DNA of 64,000 bases from Actinomyces slackii (GCF_900637295.1 NZ_LR134363.1:62001-126000); one strand, 5' to 3'. Positions 24,935 to 34,298 are shown, numbered from the stretch's first letter. Made by a program: numbers and translations. Notes: generated by a model not told the origin, from the sequence alone.

Positions 24935-26122
24935 ATGAAGCAATTCCAGCGATCTGCCGTGGTCGCATGCGCCGCACTATCCCTCGTATGGGCCGCAGCC
25001 CCCGCCGCAGCCGCCGATGCGCCCGAGCCGGAGGCGGCGGGTGTGGAGGCGGCCGCCGAGGAGAACACGGAGGGCGGCGAGCCGGCCGACGAGCCCAGCG
25101 ACGACCCCAGCGATGAGCCCGGTCAGGAGCAGCCTGCGGAGCCTGCAGAGCCTGCGCTGCCAGCCGATCCTGCTCCGCCGGTTGATCCCTCCCCTGCCCC
25201 GCCCGCGGCGTCGGTCAATGGGTGGAAGCAGGAGGCCGGCCGCTGGTTCTACTACGTCCAGGGGAAGAAGAAGACCGGCTGGCTGTCTGACAAGGGTGCC
25301 TGGTACTTCCTCGCCTCCGACGGTGCCATGGCCACCGGCTGGGCGCAGGATGGGTCCGCGCGGTACTACCTGGGCTCGGACGGGAAGATGCAGCACAGCA
25401 AGTGGATCAGCGTCTCGGGGCGCTGGTACTACCTGACCGGGTCAGGCGCTGCGGCCACCGGATGGACCCAGGTCAAGGGCATCTGGTACTACATGGATTC
25501 CACGGGCGCGATGGCCACCGGGTGGGTCCAGGTCAAGGGTGTGTGGTACTTCCTGAACTCCAGCGGCGCCATGCAGCACAGCACGTGGATCAGCTCCTCG
25601 GGACGCTGGTACTACCTGACCGGGTCAGGCGCCATGGCCACCAACACCTGGATCTCCCACGGGGGCACGTGGTACTACGTGGGCCCCACCGGGGCGATGG
25701 CCACCGGGTGGGTCCAGGTCAAGGGCGTCTGGTACTTCCTGAACTCCAGCGGCGCCATGCAGCACAGCAAGTGGATCAGCTCCTCAGGGCGCTGGTACTA
25801 CCTGACCGGATCGGGCGCCATGGCCACCAACACCTGGCGCGGGAACTACTACTTGCAGGCTGACGGGTCGATGGCCACAGGCACCGCGACGATCGGTGGG
25901 ACGCGCTACCGCTTTGACGGTAGCGGGCGCGCGGTTGGCGTCCAGGGGTCGGGCAGCTACTCCTGCCCGAGCTGGGCGCCGATCAAGGGCAACAGGAACA
26001 GCAGGAACGAGATGATCTACCACAAGCCTGGTCAGGGCTCCTACAACCAGACCAAGCCTGAGGAGTGCTTCTCCAGCGCCGCCGACGCCGCCCGGGCGGG
26101 GTACCGGGCCGCGAGGAACTGA
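24935..26122 (+). CDS. secreted cell-wall-binding repeat protein with C-terminal sunset-like domain
   Basis: A 395-residue exported protein. A signal peptide (1-27, ending AAPAAAA) is followed by an acidic Pro/Glu/Ala-rich region (28-95). Then come about twelve 20-residue aromatic repeats (NGWKQEAGRWFYYV, TGWVQVKGVWYFLNSSGAMQ) of the choline/glucan-binding CW_binding_1 type. The last 50 residues (CPSWAPIKGNRNS to PEECFSSAADAARAGYR) resemble the sunset domain of some actinobacterial surface proteins. Repeats of this type bind choline or glucan on cell surfaces. The IS630 insertion lies 8 bp upstream and has removed the Shine-Dalgarno, so the gene may now be poorly translated. Confidence 0.9.
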   Translation: MKQFQRSAVVACAALSLVWAAAPAAAADAPEPEAAGVEAAAEENTEGGEPADEPSDDPSDEPGQEQPAEPAEPALPADPAPPVDPSPAPPAASVNGWKQEAGRWFYYVQGKKKTGWLSDKGAWYFLASDGAMATGWAQDGSARYYLGSDGKMQHSKWISVSGRWYYLTGSGAAATGWTQVKGIWYYMDSTGAMATGWVQVKGVWYFLNSSGAMQHSTWISSSGRWYYLTGSGAMATNTWISHGGTWYYVGPTGAMATGWVQVKGVWYFLNSSGAMQHSKWISSSGRWYYLTGSGAMATNTWRGNYYLQADGSMATGTATIGGTRYRFDGSGRAVGVQGSGSYSCPSWAPIKGNRNSRNEMIYHKPGQGSYNQTKPEECFSSAADAARAGYRAARN

Positions 26123-26220
26123 TCGTTCATCCCCGCGGGCGTGGGTGGTGCGGCAGTGCAGCAGCGCCGCGCCACCCACGCTCCTGCTGCGCTCATTTAT
26201 GGCACTGGGCGGGCGATCGT

Positions 26221-26340
26221 GTCCACGGTGAACAACTTTTAGACCCACCACCACTTGTCGGGATGGCAAACGCGCAGGTCAGAGCGTTTCCCCTATGACT
26301 GACCCACCCGCGAATGCGGGTAAAGTTGTTCACCACGGAC
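26221..26340. repeat. 120-bp miniature element, copy A
   Basis: A non-coding element with inverted ends: GTCCACGGTGAACAACTTT at 26221 and the inverse of GTCCGTGGTGAACAACTTT ending at 26340 (two mismatches). An internal hairpin ACCCGC-gaat-GCGGGT lies near the right end. A near-identical copy in the same orientation is at 27141-27260. The identity continues for 11 bp beyond the right end in both. Looks like a MITE; the parent IS family is not identified. The remaining 26123-26436 holds no gene. Confidence 0.85.
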
Positions 26341-26436
26341 AAACCGGCGGATGAACTCCGAACCCGAGCACCTGTCGGACCAGGCACCTGGTTGACTGCA
26401 ACTATGGCGCGGTCATCTCAATCATGAGCAATAGGC

Positions 26437-26829
26437 TCAGCATGAGCGCGGAAGAACGGTGACGCTCACCCGGCGCCCTCCGGCGTCAAGTTTGCGATCG
26501 CAGGTCACCACGGGAGCGTCGATTCCCTCGGCGAGCGCCAGATACGCAGCATCATAACTCGTGTACTGGTGACGCAGCGCCCAGATCCGGTCCGCGAGCA
26601 GCGTGGCCTCGTAGCGCGCGATCGTCAGTTGGGCGTAGACCTCTCGCGCCTCCTCAGCCTCCTCCACACGGAGGTGGCCTCCGAGCATCAAGCCCCTCAG
26701 GGCGGAGAGCATCTCAATGTCGATCACGTGCGGGGCTGCAAGGTCTCCCTCCAGCAGATCGAGAAGCTCCGGCGCAGGCGAGCGCCCCACGAGAGCCTCC
26801 ACGACTGCGGAGGCGTCCACGACGATCAC
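26437..26829 (-). CDS. vapC: VapC-type PIN-domain toxin
   Basis: A PIN-domain ribonuclease of 130 residues, the toxin of a type II toxin-antitoxin pair. The acidic metal-binding residues are D5 (VVDASA), E39 (VIDIEMLSAL), D93 (SYDAAYLALA) and D111 (TCDRKL), so the active site is complete. Its ATG overlaps the antitoxin stop by 4 bp, the usual vapBC coupling. VapC toxins cut specific tRNAs or rRNA; the target here is unknown. Confidence 0.92.
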   Translation of the reverse strand: MIVVDASAVVEALVGRSPAPELLDLLEGDLAAPHVIDIEMLSALRGLMLGGHLRVEEAEEAREVYAQLTIARYEATLLADRIWALRHQYTSYDAAYLALAEGIDAPVVTCDRKLDAGGRRVSVTVLPRSC

Positions 26830-27053
26830 TCTCGTCCCTGACGGACCGCTGTGACGATCTGCTCCGTCGTTGGCCCGGCGCTGCGATCCTTGCTGCGCAG
26901 ACGCTGGACGATGCGCGCATTGGTGGGCCTCGATGCGATGCGCGTGAGCTCCGCGGACACATAGGCGGAAAGCGACATGCCTTCCTCAGCAGCGCGGACC
27001 TTGAGCTCCTCCGCCACACTGTCCGCCACGTCCCGAACATACAGCGTTGCCAT
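26826..27053 (-). CDS. vapB: VapB-type antitoxin (FitA-like ribbon-helix-helix)
   Basis: A 75-residue antitoxin. The N-terminal ribbon-helix-helix (MATLYVRDVADSVAEELKVR, then GMSLSAYVSAELTRIA) should bind the operon promoter, and the C-terminal tail should neutralise VapC. TAGCAT (27060-27065) lies 6 nt before the ATG with no Shine-Dalgarno, so the message is probably leaderless. The pair lies between two direct copies of a 120-bp element. Confidence 0.9.
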   Translation of the reverse strand: MATLYVRDVADSVAEELKVRAAEEGMSLSAYVSAELTRIASRPTNARIVQRLRSKDRSAGPTTEQIVTAVRQGRE

Positions 27054-27140
27054 GAGACCATGCTAGCAGACTGCTCGCAGCATATGAGCCCCGCCAGGAC
27101 CTCATCAACGGCAGCGCCGCTGCCGGTCGCGTCCAGTTGT

Positions 27141-27260
27141 GTCCACGGTGAACAACTTTTAGACCCACCACCACCTGCCGCGACGGCAAACGCGCAGGTC
27201 AGAGCGTTTCCCCTATGGCTGACCCACCTGCGAATGCGGGTAAAGTTGTTCACCACGGAC
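27141..27260. repeat. 120-bp miniature element, copy B
   Basis: Same orientation as copy A (26221-26340), differing at a handful of bases. Copies A and B bracket the 800-bp vapBC segment as direct repeats. In the internal hairpin one C:G pair has become T:G, so the fold is kept. Confidence 0.85.
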
Positions 27261-27338
27261 AAACCGGCGGACCGGATCGCCCGGCCGGGGACAGCCACGC
27301 ACATTTATTCGCGGCCTGGGTCGAGACGCAGACAAGAG

Positions 27339-27476
27339 AATCCGCATGATTCTGCGGATTGGCGGCCCGAACCTTGAGTGCTTCGCCATGATGAATGTGC
27401 GTCAGCGTCGCCGATGCACATTCATCTTCATCAACGGAGGCGCCCACAGAGACAGATCGTTGGCATTCCAACGATC
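27339..27476. other. cluster of three stem-loops in a 400-bp gene-free stretch
   Basis: No gene between 27261 and 27663. Three perfect stems occur in succession: AATCCGCA/TGCGGATT (27339-27346, 27353-27360), ATGAATGTGC/GCACATTCAT (27391-27400, 27416-27425) and GATCGTTGG/CCAACGATC (27455-27463, 27468-27476). GATGAATGTGC recurs near 27497. It could be a small RNA, a tandem terminator or decayed mobile DNA. Confidence 0.4.
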
Positions 27477-27663
27477 CTCTACACACATGCGCAAGATGAA
27501 TGTGCAACCCCGAGCCTGCCCACCCACCGGCCCAACCGCCGGTTGTCACACCGCTCTACGGGAAGCGACTACGCCGGGCCACTGACCCAGGACACGTGAT
27601 TCGTCGCCCCGCTTGCCCCACCGCACATGCCGCACTGACACATCGCGGCCGAGCCACCGGCCC

Positions 27664-28749
27664 TCACACGTTGAAGCGGAACTCCACCACATCACCGTCG
27701 GCCATGATGTAGTCCTTGCCCTCCATGCGGACGCGGCCGTGGGCGCGGGCCTCGGCCACGGAGCCGTACTCCAGGAGGTCCTCATAGCTGACGATCTCGG
27801 CCTTGATGAAGCCGCGCTCGAAGTCGGTGTGGATGACGCCGGCGGCCTGGGGCGCCGTCGCGCCCTTGGGGATGGTCCAGGCCCGGGCCTCCTTCTCCCC
27901 CGCCGTCAGGTAGGTCTGCAGGCCCAGCGTGTCAAAGCCGACCCGCGCCAGCTTGTCCAGGCCCGACTCCTCCTGGCCGTTGTCCTGCAGCATCTCGGCG
28001 GCCTCCTCGGGCTCCAGCTCCACCAGCTCGGCCTCGAACTGGGCGTCGAGGAACACCGCCTCCGCCGGGGCCACCAGCGCCCGGAGCTCGGCCTGCTTGG
28101 CCTCATCCCCCATGCCGGCATCGTCCATGTTGAACACGTAGATGAAGGGCTTGGTGGTCATGAGCTGGAAGGTCCTCAGCACCTCGGCGTCGATCCCCGC
28201 GGCCGCCGCCCCCGCGGACAGGAGCGTGCCCTCCTCCAGGACGGCCAGCGCCGCCTTGGCGGTCTCCAGGACAGCCGCCTCGGTCTTCTTGCCGCGCACC
28301 TCCTTCTCCAGGCGCGGGATCGCCTTCTCCAGGGTCTGGATGTCGGCGAGCACCAGCTCGGTGGCGATGGTCTCGATATCCGATGCCGGCACCACCTTGC
28401 CGTCCACGTGCACCACGTCGGGGTCCTCGAAGGCCCGGGTCACCATGCAGATCGCGTCGGCCTCCCGGATGTTGGCCAGGAACTGGTTGCCCAGCCCCTC
28501 ACCCTCGCTGGCGCCGCGCACAATCCCGGCGATGTCCACGAAGGACACCGTCGCGGGCACGGTCCGGGCCGAGTTGAAGAGCTCGGCGAGCCTGCCCAGG
28601 CGCTCATCGGGCAGCGGCACCACTCCCACATTGGGCTCGATGGTCGCGAAGGGATAGTTCGCGGCGAGCACGGTCGCGCGGGTCAGGGCGTTGAACAGGG
28701 TGGACTTGCCGACGTTGGGCAGTCCGACGATTCCAATAGTCAGGGCCAC
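27664..28749 (-). CDS. ychF: redox-regulated ATPase YchF (Obg-family)
   Basis: A universally conserved P-loop protein that hydrolyses ATP rather than GTP and binds ribosomes. The 361 residues start with MALTIGIVGLPNVGKSTLFN (G1). FVDIAGIVRGA is G3, and the unusual NMDD in place of NKxD matches YchF. A coiled-coil insert (about 135-175) and a C-terminal TGS domain (FIKAEIVSYEDLLEYGS) are in place. The GTG start is supported by TAGACT (28756-28761) 6 nt upstream and no Shine-Dalgarno. Confidence 0.96.
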   Translation of the reverse strand: MALTIGIVGLPNVGKSTLFNALTRATVLAANYPFATIEPNVGVVPLPDERLGRLAELFNSARTVPATVSFVDIAGIVRGASEGEGLGNQFLANIREADAICMVTRAFEDPDVVHVDGKVVPASDIETIATELVLADIQTLEKAIPRLEKEVRGKKTEAAVLETAKAALAVLEEGTLLSAGAAAAGIDAEVLRTFQLMTTKPFIYVFNMDDAGMGDEAKQAELRALVAPAEAVFLDAQFEAELVELEPEEAAEMLQDNGQEESGLDKLARVGFDTLGLQTYLTAGEKEARAWTIPKGATAPQAAGVIHTDFERGFIKAEIVSYEDLLEYGSVAEARAHGRVRMEGKDYIMADGDVVEFRFNV

Positions 28750-28935
28750 GCGGCGAGTCTAGCGCCGCCCACTGACATCCACGCCTGAGCATCCACGCCC
28801 GGGCCCGACGGCGCCCCAACCGCCAGCACCTCCAGGATTCACTCAGTACTTCACCTGTCAACATTCACGATCCGCCCCTACCGTCCCATGTCGTTGAACA
28901 CGTAATTGATGTGCTACGCCGATAGGGAGATGCCA

Positions 28936-31188
28936 ATGATGACGTCGGACCACCACGGTGGCAACCCGCGCCCCGCCCGCCGTCGGACGGCCAGGCCTCG
29001 CGCTCTGGTCGCCGCCCCGCCCCGGCCCCTCTGGCGCCAGGGCCTTGCCCTCATCGTCCTGGCGGCACTGGTCCTGGCCACCACCCTGATCACCGCGGCG
29101 CCCGCGAGCGCGGTCGACCCCGGCGGGCACGAGGAGGAGCTGCCCCAGGCCGCCTCCCCCACGCCCTCCCTGCCGGCGACCGGCACCACGACCCTGGCGG
29201 ACGGGACCCCGGTGGCCGTCATCGTCTCCGGGGGCGACGGCGGCATCCTGCACATCGTGAGCCTGAGCACCGGCGAGGTGCTGGCCACGGAGGACTTCGC
29301 CCCCAAGAACACCGATGTTCAACCCTGGGGATTCGCCACCCTGTCCAACCGCCATGTCCTGCTCGCCTCGGGCGGGGGCCAGCTCTTCGAGATCGACGTC
29401 GATGCGCCCGCCGGCACAAGGGTCACCAACCTGAGCGACTCCTCCCGCCCCGGCTATGACCAGGTCAAGCCCCTGGGCACCTTCTACTGGGACGTGGTCG
29501 TCGACGAGCAGGACCGCGCCTACATCGCCAGTCACTCCGACGGCGGCCAGCAGGGTCGCGTCCTGCGCTACGACACCAGGGCCAACAACGGCCAGGGTCA
29601 GTGGAGCGACCTGCTGGGCGCCCCTGTTCAGAGCGGGGAGACCGGTGTGCGCTCCCTGGCGTATGAGAACGGCACCCTCTACGCCGGTACCGGTACGGCC
29701 AAGCCCTCCATCTACCGCATCGCCCTGGGCGGCGAGAGCCCCCAGGCCACCAGGCTGAGCGTCCCGGAGAGCGTGACCCAGGGCAGTGGGGGCATCGACC
29801 GCCTGGCGGTCAGAGGAGGGTACCTGTACGTCGGCACCGCCAAGGGCGCCGGCACAGGCAACACCTTCCCCTGCAAGGGGACCTGCGTCCTGGATCCGAG
29901 CACCGGCGCTCCCAAGCAGGTCAATGGCCAGCCGCTTGAGGTGAACACATGGTCCTCGCGCATCATCACCCGCCCCGGCCAGGCGGAGAAGGTCTACTAC
30001 TACGTCCAGTCCGGTGGGAAGCCCACCATCCAGGAGTACGACCCCAGGACGAACGCCTCCACCACCGTCATCGCCGACGAGCGCCTGGGCGACCGCCTGA
30101 GCCCCTCGGGGTGGGCCACCGCCAACCACCTGGTCTCCGCGGGCATGCACGCCGAGCGCGTGGGGATCTACCAGGCCGACAGCGGCAGTGTCACGGCCGT
30201 GGCCGATGGGGCGATCAAGGCCTCGCCGCGGATCTTCTTCGCCCTGGGATCGGTCCCGGGCAATGGCATCTACGCCTCCTGGTACATGACGACGCCGTCG
30301 CTGATGCGTATCAGCCCGGCCGCCCAGGCCTCGCAGACCACCTACACCATCACATCCGCCCCCACAGCCCAGGTCGAGGGCTTCGGTGCCACCGCCTCCT
30401 GGATGGTCACCGGCAACTACAACACCGGCACCCTCGTCCCCTACCGCCTGGGATCCGGCGAGCCCCAGGCCGGGACGGGCGTGAGCATCGGCTCGGGCCA
30501 GGCCCGGCCGCACACCATCGTGCCGATCGACGACGGGCGCTTCGCCGTGGCCAGTGAGCCGGCCTCCAGGGGCAGTGCCGGTGGGGCCATCGCCGTGTTC
30601 GACGCCGAGCGGGGCACGGTGGACACCTATCCTCTGGACAAGATGCCCTACGCCCCGGGGGTCGAGGCCGGCTCCCTGAGCGGCCTGCGCCCCACCTCCC
30701 TCATCCACCGCAACGGCAAGCTCTACGTGGGCACCACCGGGGGAAGCGGCTCGCATCCGGCGCTGTTCGAGTTCGACCTGGCCTCGCGCACCGTGACCCG
30801 CGTGGAGAGGCACTTCCAGGGCCACCTGGCCATCACCGCGCTGGCCCTGGGCGCCGACGGCAAGATCTACGGGTCGACCGGCATGAGCGTCTTCGAGGCG
30901 AATCCCTCCACCCTGGCGATCGTGCGCAGCGCCGAGGTTCGCCGGGGCTTCAAGGGCGACAAGCACAGTCAGCTCATTGAGCGGAACGGCGTGCTCTACG
31001 GCATCATGGCCGGCCGGCTCTACGCCATCAGCACCTCGGACCTGTCCCAGGCCACGATCATCGCGGCCGACACCACCAGCCCTGAGACCGGCAGGACGGT
31101 GGTCCACGGCCTGGCCCTGGGCGAGGACGGATCGCTCTACTTCTCCCGGGGCTCGACGCTCTACCGCTACGTCCTGCCCGCCGGCTGA
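28936..31188 (+). CDS. large secreted protein with propeller-like repeats
   Basis: A 750-residue exported protein of unknown function. The long basic N-region (about 1-38) and hydrophobic core (GLALIVLAALVLATTLITA) end at APASA, a signal-peptidase I site. The mature part is a series of beta-rich blocks with motifs such as GTLYAGTGTAKPSIYRI, GGYLYVGTAKGAG, NGKLYVGTTGG and NGVLYGIMAGRLYAI, as in WD/NHL-like propellers. There is no LPXTG anchor or transmembrane tail, so it is probably released. The frame opens at 28906; the ATG at 28936 is chosen for AGGGAG at 28923-28928. Confidence 0.82.
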   Translation: MMTSDHHGGNPRPARRRTARPRALVAAPPRPLWRQGLALIVLAALVLATTLITAAPASAVDPGGHEEELPQAASPTPSLPATGTTTLADGTPVAVIVSGGDGGILHIVSLSTGEVLATEDFAPKNTDVQPWGFATLSNRHVLLASGGGQLFEIDVDAPAGTRVTNLSDSSRPGYDQVKPLGTFYWDVVVDEQDRAYIASHSDGGQQGRVLRYDTRANNGQGQWSDLLGAPVQSGETGVRSLAYENGTLYAGTGTAKPSIYRIALGGESPQATRLSVPESVTQGSGGIDRLAVRGGYLYVGTAKGAGTGNTFPCKGTCVLDPSTGAPKQVNGQPLEVNTWSSRIITRPGQAEKVYYYVQSGGKPTIQEYDPRTNASTTVIADERLGDRLSPSGWATANHLVSAGMHAERVGIYQADSGSVTAVADGAIKASPRIFFALGSVPGNGIYASWYMTTPSLMRISPAAQASQTTYTITSAPTAQVEGFGATASWMVTGNYNTGTLVPYRLGSGEPQAGTGVSIGSGQARPHTIVPIDDGRFAVASEPASRGSAGGAIAVFDAERGTVDTYPLDKMPYAPGVEAGSLSGLRPTSLIHRNGKLYVGTTGGSGSHPALFEFDLASRTVTRVERHFQGHLAITALALGADGKIYGSTGMSVFEANPSTLAIVRSAEVRRGFKGDKHSQLIERNGVLYGIMAGRLYAISTSDLSQATIIAADTTSPETGRTVVHGLALGEDGSLYFSRGSTLYRYVLPAG

Positions 31189-31195
31189 CGACGGC

Positions 31196-31226
31196 GGTCG
31201 GGTCCCAGGCTCCCTGGGGCCCGACC
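31196..31226 (+). terminator. stem-loop after the secreted protein gene
   Basis: A 14-bp stem with one G:T pair (GGTCGGG... with ...CCCGACC) just after the stop, followed by a second GC stem at about 31241-31265. Confidence 0.6.
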
Positions 31227-31323
31227 GCGCACCCGGTGCGGCGGGCCATCGATCCGGTGGCCCGCCGACGGCGAGGCCCTGACCCCGGGCATTCGTGTCA
31301 CAGCCCCGTGGTGCACTGGGGAC

Positions 31324-32565
31324 ATGACGATTCCCATCGGTGCGCTCACCCTCCTGCTGCTCCTCGTGGCGGCGATCAGCGGGGCACTCGGCTATGCCGT
31401 GGCCCTGATCCGCGGCGTCTCCCGCGGCGCTGGTGGGAGCCCGGATGCCGGGCTTCGCGCCGAGGCCGCCTCCTGGCGGGCGCGGGCCGAGGAGCTGTCC
31501 ACCCGGGCCTCCCTGGCTGAGGAGCGCGCCGAGCGTGACGGCGCCATCCTGCGCGCCCTGGCCCCGGTGCGCAGTCAGCTCGAGCAGGTCGGCACTCGGG
31601 TCGAGGCCATGGAGCAGGCCCGGGCTCGCCAGCACGCGGCCCTGGCCGAGCAGCTGCGGGCCAGTGCCCTGACCGGTCGGGAGCTGGCGCGCTCGACCGC
31701 CTCCCTGGAGGGCGCCCTGCGCTCGCGCTCGACGCGCGGCCTGTGGGGTGAGGTCGAGCTCGCCCGCATCCTGGAGGCCTCAGGGATGCTGCGCCATGTG
31801 GACTTCGCCGAGCAGCGCCTGGTCTCCTCGCTGCTGCGCGACGGCCCCGGTGGCTCCGGTGGCTCCGGGCTGGCCGCCTCGCGCCCCCTCCCCGAGGGTG
31901 CCGATGGCGCCCGGCCCGATGTGGTCATCCGCCTGCCGGGAGAGGGCTACCTGGCGGTGGATGCCAAGGCGCCCATGGACTCCTACCTGGAGGCCTGCGC
32001 GATCGAGGGCGCCGATGAGGAGGCCGACTCCCGGCGTGCCGGGCTCATGGCCGCCCACGCCCGGGCCCTGCGCTCCCACATCGATGACCTGGCGGGGCGG
32101 CGCTACGACCGCGCCCTGGGGGAGTCCCCGCAGGTCGTGGCCCTGTTCGTCCCGGCGGAGCCGGTTCTGGCCGCGGCGCTGGAGGCGGATCCGGCCCTCA
32201 TGGAGCACGCGGTGACCCGCGGGATCGCCCTGACCTCGCCGGCGGGCCTACTGGCCCTGCTGCGCACCTGCGCCACCGCCTGGGCGCGCACCGCCGTGGC
32301 CGACGACGCCCGCGAGCTCCTGGAGCTGGGCCGCACTCTCTACGAGCGCCTGGGCACGGTCGCCGGTCACCTCGACGCACTGGGGGCCGCCCTGAGGCGC
32401 AGTGTCACCGCCTACAACAGGGCGGTCGGCTCCATGGAGACGCGACTGCTGGTCACCGCCCGATCCCTGGAGACCCTGGGGGCGGACCTTCCCGGTCCCT
32501 CCCCCATCGACGCCGACGCCTCCCAACTGCGCTCCTTCTCCTCCCCCGAGCTCTCGGAGCACTGA
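31324..32565 (+). CDS. rmuC: DNA recombination protein RmuC
   Basis: RmuC limits recombination between inverted repeats and resembles nucleases. 413 residues. An N-terminal membrane segment (about 6-25) is followed by a coiled coil (35-115) and the RmuC core. Core blocks are STRGLWGEVELARILEASGML, RPDVVIRLPGEGYLAVDAKAPMDSYLEA and LFVPAEPVLAAALE. The Asp...Asp-Ala-Lys pattern is nuclease-like. GCACTGG lies just before the ATG with no clear Shine-Dalgarno, so a leaderless start is possible. Confidence 0.93.
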   Translation: MTIPIGALTLLLLLVAAISGALGYAVALIRGVSRGAGGSPDAGLRAEAASWRARAEELSTRASLAEERAERDGAILRALAPVRSQLEQVGTRVEAMEQARARQHAALAEQLRASALTGRELARSTASLEGALRSRSTRGLWGEVELARILEASGMLRHVDFAEQRLVSSLLRDGPGGSGGSGLAASRPLPEGADGARPDVVIRLPGEGYLAVDAKAPMDSYLEACAIEGADEEADSRRAGLMAAHARALRSHIDDLAGRRYDRALGESPQVVALFVPAEPVLAAALEADPALMEHAVTRGIALTSPAGLLALLRTCATAWARTAVADDARELLELGRTLYERLGTVAGHLDALGAALRRSVTAYNRAVGSMETRLLVTARSLETLGADLPGPSPIDADASQLRSFSSPELSEH

Positions 32566-32675
32566 CGCAGTGCGCCGTCATCCCCGTCGCACCCGTGCCA
32601 GGCCCCCGCCGCGGGGCCTCACGGCCGGTCACCGCCGAGCCACGCGCCACCGCAGCTATTGCCCGGCAGGTGGCC

Positions 32676-34181
32676 TCAGTCCTGCTGCGGCTCCACGCGC
32701 ACGCCGCTGACGTCAGCCTGCTCCAGGGGCACCATCGCCGTCCCCCTAGTCATGCGGTGGACCAGCCACACCATGAAGAAGACCGGAAGCCCGATGTAGG
32801 AGGACAGCACCGTCCACAGCTCGCCGTTGAAGACCGCCTCATAGTTCTGCCCCAGGATCACCAGGGCGCACATGACGAAGGCCAGCACCGGTCCCAGGGG
32901 GAACAGCGGGGCCCGGTAGGGCAGGTCGTCCGGGTTGTTGCCCTGAGCCACATAGGCCCGTCGGAACCGGAAGTGGCAGACCGCGATCCCCAGCCACACC
33001 ATGAAGCCGGACAGGGCCGAGACGTTGAGCAGCCAGGTGTAGGCCGTGTCCTGTCCCACCACGGCGGTCAGGAAGCCGGCCGCGCCCACCAGCGCCGTCG
33101 CCCCCAGGGCGCGCACGGGCACCCCGTGGCGATTGACGTAACCGAACCAGGCGGGAGCCTGGCCCTGCAGGGCCATGGAGTGCAGCATGCGGGTGGAGGC
33201 GTAGAGCCCCGAGTTGCCCGCGCTGAGCACCGCCGTCAGGATGACCGCGTTCATGACGGCCGCCGCCGCAGCGATGCCGGCACGGTCGAAGACCAGTGTG
33301 AAGGGCGAGTAGGACACGTCCTCGGTCCCGTTGCGCAGCAGCCTGGGATCGTTGTAGGCCACCAGGGTGCCCACCACGGCGATGGCGCCGATGTAGAACA
33401 GCATGATCCGCCAGAACACGGTGCGGATCGCCCGGGGGACGTCACGGCGCGGATTGCGGGCCTCGCCCGCGGCCACACCCACCAGCTCGGTGCCCTGGAA
33501 GGAGAAGCCGGCGACCATGAACACCGAGACCACGGCCAGGGCACCGCCGTGGAAGGGGGCGTCCCCCTGGGTCCAGTTGGCCAGCCCACCGCTGTGACCC
33601 CCGATGATGCCCACGATCATGGCCACGCCCGCGATGAGGAAGACGATGACCGTGATCACCTTGATGGTCGAGAGCCAGAACTCCCCCTCGCCGAAGGCCC
33701 GGGCGCTCATGGCGTTGAGCGCCGTCAGCAGCGCCAGGAACACCCCGGCCCAGATCCATGAGGGCACGTCGGGAAGCCAGTAGGCCATGATGATGCCGGC
33801 CGCCACCAGCTCGGCCGCCACGGTGATCGCCCAGTTGAACCAGTAGTTCCATCCCATGGCGAAGCCGAAGGAGGGGCTGACGAATCGCGTGGCGTAGGTC
33901 TGGAAGGAGCCGGCCACCGGCATGTGGGCGGTCATCTCCCCCAGGGACTGCATGAGCAGCAGCACCATGAGGCCCACGGCCGCGTAGGCCACGATCGCGC
34001 CGCCCGGCCCGGCCTGAGCCACTGTGGCGCCCGAGGCCACGAACAGCCCCGTGCCGATCGCGCCGCCGATCGCGATCATCTGCATGTGGCGGTTGGTCAG
34101 GCTGCGTCTCAGCCCGCTGTCATCACTGTCGGCCGGCGCGGGGCCCGGCGACGTCTCGTTGCTCATCTCATCCTGGGGCAC
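32676..34181 (-). CDS. lysP: amino-acid permease, LysP-like (APC superfamily)
   Basis: A 12-TM proton-coupled amino-acid importer of 501 residues. The N-terminal consensus (MIAIGGAIGTGLFVASGATV, then QAGPGG) and SLGEMTAHMPVAGSFQTYA closely resemble enterobacterial LysP, so lysine is the likely substrate, though other AAT-family substrates are possible. I start at the GTG at 34181 because TAGTCT (34188-34193) lies 6 nt upstream, the leaderless pattern seen widely here. An in-frame ATG is at 34166. Confidence 0.88.
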   Translation of the reverse strand: MPQDEMSNETSPGPAPADSDDSGLRRSLTNRHMQMIAIGGAIGTGLFVASGATVAQAGPGGAIVAYAAVGLMVLLLMQSLGEMTAHMPVAGSFQTYATRFVSPSFGFAMGWNYWFNWAITVAAELVAAGIIMAYWLPDVPSWIWAGVFLALLTALNAMSARAFGEGEFWLSTIKVITVIVFLIAGVAMIVGIIGGHSGGLANWTQGDAPFHGGALAVVSVFMVAGFSFQGTELVGVAAGEARNPRRDVPRAIRTVFWRIMLFYIGAIAVVGTLVAYNDPRLLRNGTEDVSYSPFTLVFDRAGIAAAAAVMNAVILTAVLSAGNSGLYASTRMLHSMALQGQAPAWFGYVNRHGVPVRALGATALVGAAGFLTAVVGQDTAYTWLLNVSALSGFMVWLGIAVCHFRFRRAYVAQGNNPDDLPYRAPLFPLGPVLAFVMCALVILGQNYEAVFNGELWTVLSSYIGLPVFFMVWLVHRMTRGTAMVPLEQADVSGVRVEPQQD

Positions 34182-34298
34182 CTGCTGAGACTAATCCTCC
34201 CCGGGCCGATCCGGCCACGGGGAACCGCACACACGCCCCGGGCAGAGCCGTGCCAGGGCCCCATCGGGCCCCGCCAGGTCCCTTCCCGCCCCGGCGAC

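Noticed and set aside
26193..26387. Short frames inside the 120-bp elements
   Set aside because: Both copies carry frames only because of the inverted-repeat sequence. There is no start signal and the frames run into unrelated DNA.
28858..31635. 925-codon open frame on the minus strand
   Set aside because: Antisense to the secreted propeller-like protein and part of rmuC. Composition is typical of a high-GC shadow frame.
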